DNA of 64,000 nt from Juglans regia (lineage: Eukaryota; Streptophyta; Magnoliopsida; Fagales; Juglandaceae), in NCBI RefSeq assembly GCF_001411555.2, contig NC_049916.1, forward strand, positions 11,497,945 through 11,561,944, written 5' to 3'. The position numbers were made by a program, and so were the translations under genes. Below, in pieces: positions 60,359 to 64,000 of the stretch. The notes under the pieces were generated by a model. The model worked only from the letters and a program-made list of their open reading frames with translations, searched no databases and had not been told where the DNA came from. Numbering within the stretch: the stretch's first letter is position 1; every line of letters starts with the position of its first letter.

Positions 60359-61371
60359 TTAAGCTAGTACTGGAGGTCGTGGCTTTGGTTTGGAATCTCC
60401 AATGGGAACAGTTCCATTTCTCCGGCCTCTTTTGGGACAATTTCTGATGAAGTGGTCAGGTTGGCCACATCTAAAACAGAGTCCAAAGGTAAGTTTGCAC
60501 TTGCCTCCATGGTTCTTTCCGGACATCCCACATATTGGATACGTGGTCAGTATTGAGCTTCCAGTCTCGATGCCTTCTCCCTTATCTAGTCTAGTAGACA
60601 TCTTCTTCATTTCTAGATTTTCTTTAGTAGCAAACAATGAAGTTCTCTTTCGCTCGGTATTGATCTGGATCGCTAGACCTCTCTGCTCAGCCTCTGCTAT
60701 CGCGGCCACGTTTACCAACTCTTGGTAATTCTTTATTCTTAGGCAAGCTACTTGGCTATGGATCCATGGCTGAAGTCCAGCTTGAAACTTTCGTGCCTGC
60801 ATCCTTTGAGTAGAAATCAAGTGTGGTGCAAACCTTCCTAACACCATAAACTTAGCAGCGTACTGCTCTACGGTCAAACTACCTTGAGCTAAAGTCACGA
60901 ACTCCTGCGCCTTTAGCTGTTTGATAGAATCTGGGAAGAATCCGTTGTCAACTCTTCCTTAAATCTCTCCCAAGACAATGCATCCAAACTTCCTAGTTCC
61001 CTAACTAGAAGTTGCCTTTGTGTATCCTACCATATTCCAGCTTCTCCTTAGAATAGGTATACAACATATAGAACCTTCTGGTCCTCAGTACATCCACAGA
61101 TCTCGTCTGTCCTTTTGAGATCCATAATCCATTTCTCGGCTTTTAGTGGCTCTTCATTACCAGAAAAGTTTGGATAATGATGGATCAAGAACTTCTCACA
61201 CAGACAATCCCTGACTTCGAGTCTGGGTACATGTGCTTGCTGATGTTGCTGTTGTCTAAGCATGTCAGTCAGCAAACGTACGGCTTCAACTAATCCTCCA
61301 TCCATCGGGGGATTCTGATTATCCTAATTTGTAACTCCCTCAGGGTTTTGAGGTATCCTACCTCGAGTCAT
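60359..61371 (-). pseudogene. Family A element gag, nearly complete but broken
   Basis: ATG at 61371 (MTRGRIPQNPEG) is taken as start, since it follows the leader and precedes the conserved gag N-terminus. A TAG lies about 15 codons in; MDGGLVEAVRLLTDMLRQQ continues from 61305, then KFLIHHYPNFSG and KAEKWIMDLKRTDEI. A stop and frame changes occur near 61048 and 60960. The remainder (60359-60898, 179 codons) is open: TVEQYAAKFMVLGRFAPHLI, QARKFQAGLQPWI, then two zinc fingers, CGMSGKNHGGKC and CFRCGQPDHFIRNC (the usual Gly before His is Asp), and a basic Pro-rich tail. Gag would package element RNA; packaging in trans by a helper is the likely way this young element moved. Confidence 0.85.
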
Positions 61372-61517
61372 GTCACTTCCTAAATCACACGAGTACACGT
61401 GTTACAGCCACATACTATCTCTTATACTTCAAGAAATTCAAGCCTAGTAAAGACTAAAATTTCAAGCCTAATATTTGGTGCATTTCCTAAGGACATGTGG
61501 ATTTAAACCCAGAGACG

Positions 61518-61533
61518 TATTGCTCTGATACCA
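61518..61533 (-). other. Primer binding site of family A element
   Basis: The minus strand reads TGGTATCAGAGCAATA, a perfect 12-base match to the Met tRNA complement, three bases inside the 5' LTR. Confidence 0.9.
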
Positions 61534-62280
61534 CCCTGTGACGCCCCCAAATTCCGCTTGGGATCGGACGGACATTTGAAGCGTCGAGACATGCAACACA
61601 AGGTTACCTGCCCCCGTTCATGACATATAAGATGCAATATTCCTAACATGCATCTAGCATTATGCAATATTCGCAGCGGATAATTTTTCTTTTTAGCAAT
61701 ACTATGCACCAAACTGAAATATCCCAAATACTTAAAACATACTTCATACATAATGACATACTAAACAACTGAGATCACAATATTAGTCCATATGGTTGTG
61801 ATCAAAAGAGTGATGGAGATTGAACTCTACAAATACAAGTAGTAATCTGAGGTAACTACTGTATTAACACCTACATCGCATCGTCGCTTAGTCGACCATT
61901 TCCAGTTGGTCGATTCCCGATTCTCCTTCAGATCCTGTAACAAAATCTACCATTCGGGGGGAATGGTAGTTGGGACTACCACAGTGAGATTTGATTACAA
62001 ATCTCAGCAAGTTAACAGGAAACTTCCACACAGGTTAATGATGCATGCATGGCAGTAAAAGCATGAATGCATAATCAAATCGTAAGTAATCATAGCATAA
62101 CTTGACATACAACATAACATAACTGGCATAACTTAAACTGAAACTGAAGCTTAGCATGAACGTGACTTGAAACATAACATGGACTTGAAACATAACATGA
62201 ACGTGAACATGCATAATTTGAACTTGAACTTGAGCATGACATAACATAAATGTGAACTTGGAACATAACGTAAACGTGAA

Positions 62281-62380
62281 CATAACATAACATGAACTTG
62301 GAATATAACGTGAACGTGAACATAACATAACATGAACTTGGAATATAACGTGAACGTGAACATAACATAACATGAACTTG
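62281..62380. repeat. 40 bp tandem repeat, copy-number variant between LTRs
   Basis: Identical 40 bp units at 62281-62320 and 62321-62360 and a half unit at 62361-62380; the 3' LTR has only the last half unit at this place (55388-55408). Confidence 0.9.
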
Positions 62381-62601
62381 AAACATATTCTTGTCTCATG
62401 GGATTACCATGATTGCGTGAACGTAAACTTGAACATAACATAACGTGAAACATGACTTGAACTTGGAATCTTATTCAATAGACTTAATCATTAACATGAC
62501 CATATGGGTGCTACACAGGTCCCCTTGAGCCGTGTGTCCCTGCCGATTACCGCATCACATCACAGGTTTCTATACCAGCTGTGAGTGCGTTAATACGTAC
62601 T

Positions 62602-62749
62602 CCACAGTTGTTGTGGCCCCACGTATTCTACGTGTCACAATTGCTGTGTCTCACGTAGTGTATGCTCCACAGTTGTTGTGGCCCCATACTTCATGCTCCA
62701 CAGTTGTTGTGGCCCCATGACTTATCTGTTTGTGCCACACTTGCTGTGG
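62602..62749 (-). repeat. Hairpin cluster, second copy
   Basis: The same five CCACA/TGTGG mini-hairpins as at 55630-55777, in the 5' LTR. Confidence 0.8.
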
Positions 62750-64000
62750 ACACACGTAACATAATGTGTGGCACCATCGGCGTTAGTGCCTGGCGCGCTC
62801 CGGTGACCAGCTAATTAGGCCCCATTCGCAACCTGTTGACTGTACTTCGTCAACCCAGGGAATTTCACACCTATTTAGACACTCCAGCGTGAACAAAGGA
62901 GTTCCACTAGGATATTACCCCATCCTAGCGCTTAGGGTCGTGATTGACATGAATGACTTAACTGGCAGACATGACATTTCGTAACGTGACGTAACATGAA
63001 CGTGACATAAAAGACAGAAATCTTGACGTAACATAACGTGACATGAACGTAGGATGACAGACATGACATACTTCGAGACATAAATGTAACAAAGAACATT
63101 TCATAACATGTCATACATGTAACATGCAACATTTCGTAACATGGCATACCATATAACAGACAACATTTCTTAACGTGGCGTAACATGTGACAATGAATAT
63201 TACATGACAAGAAATACATGTAACAGATGGCATACTTAACTTAACATGACATACTTGCAATGTATAGCATGTATAGCAATACGTGACAGAATATCTTGTG
63301 TAACAGATGAATAATTCATGACAGAATAAATTCTGTGTAACAGATAAATATATAATGACTTGGCATGGCACATATGATAACATGCATACATACAATTTAG
63401 TTCCCTTACTTATCACACATACACATTAAATTGATAGTAAGTTAAAAGCTAACTTACCTCGATCTTCGCGCTTCGAGACAAAACTCAAGTGCGATCACGG
63501 GAAACTGAAAGTAGTGATTTCTAAAAATTAGAACTTAATCACTAACAATTAGGAATATGGAAAAATATCAACTTAGAGTAAAATTACCATTTTACCTTCT
63601 ACATGTGGGAAAATGACTATTTTACCCCTAACTTAAGGATTTTGCATCATAACTACAAAAATCACCAAAATTTACATACATTATGTAAATTTTGTCCTAA
63701 ACTCAAATATCAATTCATAAAAATTTAAAACTAAACACAACCATCAAAACTCTATATGGCCGAAACTTACAAAGGCTATTTCCTTTGCTTTTTGTTGTAA
63801 TTCTTTCAAATCTCAAAACTCATGATTAAACCAAAATTTTTCTTCTACTACACTCATAACATATTCTTAAGAATAATCATGTTTTGAATCATGAACAAAA
63901 GTCATCAAAATCACTAAAACCATACTTGAACTTTTTGGTTTCTCTTCTAAGTTCAAAACAGAATTTTGTTTCTAACTTGTTTTGATCAACCTCTTGATCC

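Larger units (their letters stand above)
54646..64000 (-). mobile_element. LARD-like family A element (runs past window end)
   Basis: A reverse-oriented LTR retrotransposon with 3' LTR 54646-59013, internal region 59014-61536 and 5' LTR from 61537 beyond the window. In the part that can be compared, the LTRs differ at only about 1-2% of bases plus an 80 bp repeat-number difference, so it is the youngest insertion here. The internal region keeps primer site, gag and polypurine tract, but only scraps of pol, so it is non-autonomous. LTRs of over 4 kb around a short internal region fit the large retrotransposon derivative (LARD) pattern. The expected left target copy is TTGGT; the right one is outside the window. 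Confidence 0.9.
61537..64000 (-). mobile_element. Family A element 5' LTR (cut by window end)
   Basis: The plus strand starts TGTGACGCCC and follows 54646-57032 almost base for base to the window end. The main difference is two extra copies of a 40 bp unit (starting at 62281 and 62321). About 1.9 kb of the LTR lies outside. Confidence 0.93.

Noticed and set aside
1..64000. tRNA, rRNA, microRNA or intact host genes
   Set aside because: None recognised by eye. Met tRNA-like matches are retroelement primer sites. A dedicated tRNA/miRNA search would be needed to exclude small RNA genes.

Overview
The window reads as transposon-rich heterochromatin of a large-genome flowering plant, probably a eudicot. 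The evidence is Ty3/gypsy chromovirus-type elements with tRNA-Met primer sites, an Athila-like gag, a plant L1-type LINE whose ORF2 ends in an RNase H domain, a CACTA transposon end and a TRIM. The species cannot be named from the sequence. I found no intact host gene, tRNA or rRNA. Nearly all long open frames are transposon genes broken by stops and frameshifts, or meaningless translations of LTR repeats. Elements are named here by LTR family. A: LTR 4.4-4.8 kb, TGTAACAGCC...TCACA. B: LTR 3.5 kb, starts TGTGATGG. C: 3.7 kb LTR. H: an old host element. D and G: fragments.

Left part (1-21.5 kb). A reverse element (gag, primer site, truncated C-like LTR) abuts a family A LTR fragment (4313-5455). 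Element B1 (forward) starts at 5456. Its 5' LTR was hit by a family A solo LTR (6076-16633, target duplication AAAGG), which in turn was hit by a 5.95 kb LINE (6671-12624, about 15 bp duplication). B1 continues with a decayed gag-pol (17.1-20.3 kb) and an extra 3' ORF (20.5-20.9 kb).

Middle (20.9-29.9 kb). This is a mosaic of truncated pieces: a G LTR end, a family A LTR tail, reverse pol, Athila-like gag and a D LTR. It runs into the 3' LTR, polypurine tract, extra ORF and chromodomain of element H (reverse).

Right part (29.9-64 kb). Element B2 (forward; 5' LTR, gag, pol, extra ORF, truncated 3' LTR) sits in the integrase gene of H and is followed by a CACTA right end. H resumes at 41.2 kb. 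A family A solo LTR (41976-46817, TSD GAACA) splits its reverse transcriptase and carries an inserted promoter plus signal-peptide exon fragment (44088-44546). The inferred 5' LTR of H (from 47559) is split by a C solo LTR (47924-51668, TSD GTACT), a TRIM (51805-52248, TSD TGTGA) and a young LARD-like family A element (54646 to past the window end), whose 4.37 kb LTRs flank only 2.5 kb of internal DNA.

The most notable items are the extra ORF between chromodomain-integrase and 3' LTR, seen in three separate elements; the captured promoter and first exon in an LTR; the hairpin cluster inside family A LTRs; the TRIM; and the LARD-like element. Nothing here forms an operon-like system: genes within each element served its own retrotransposition.
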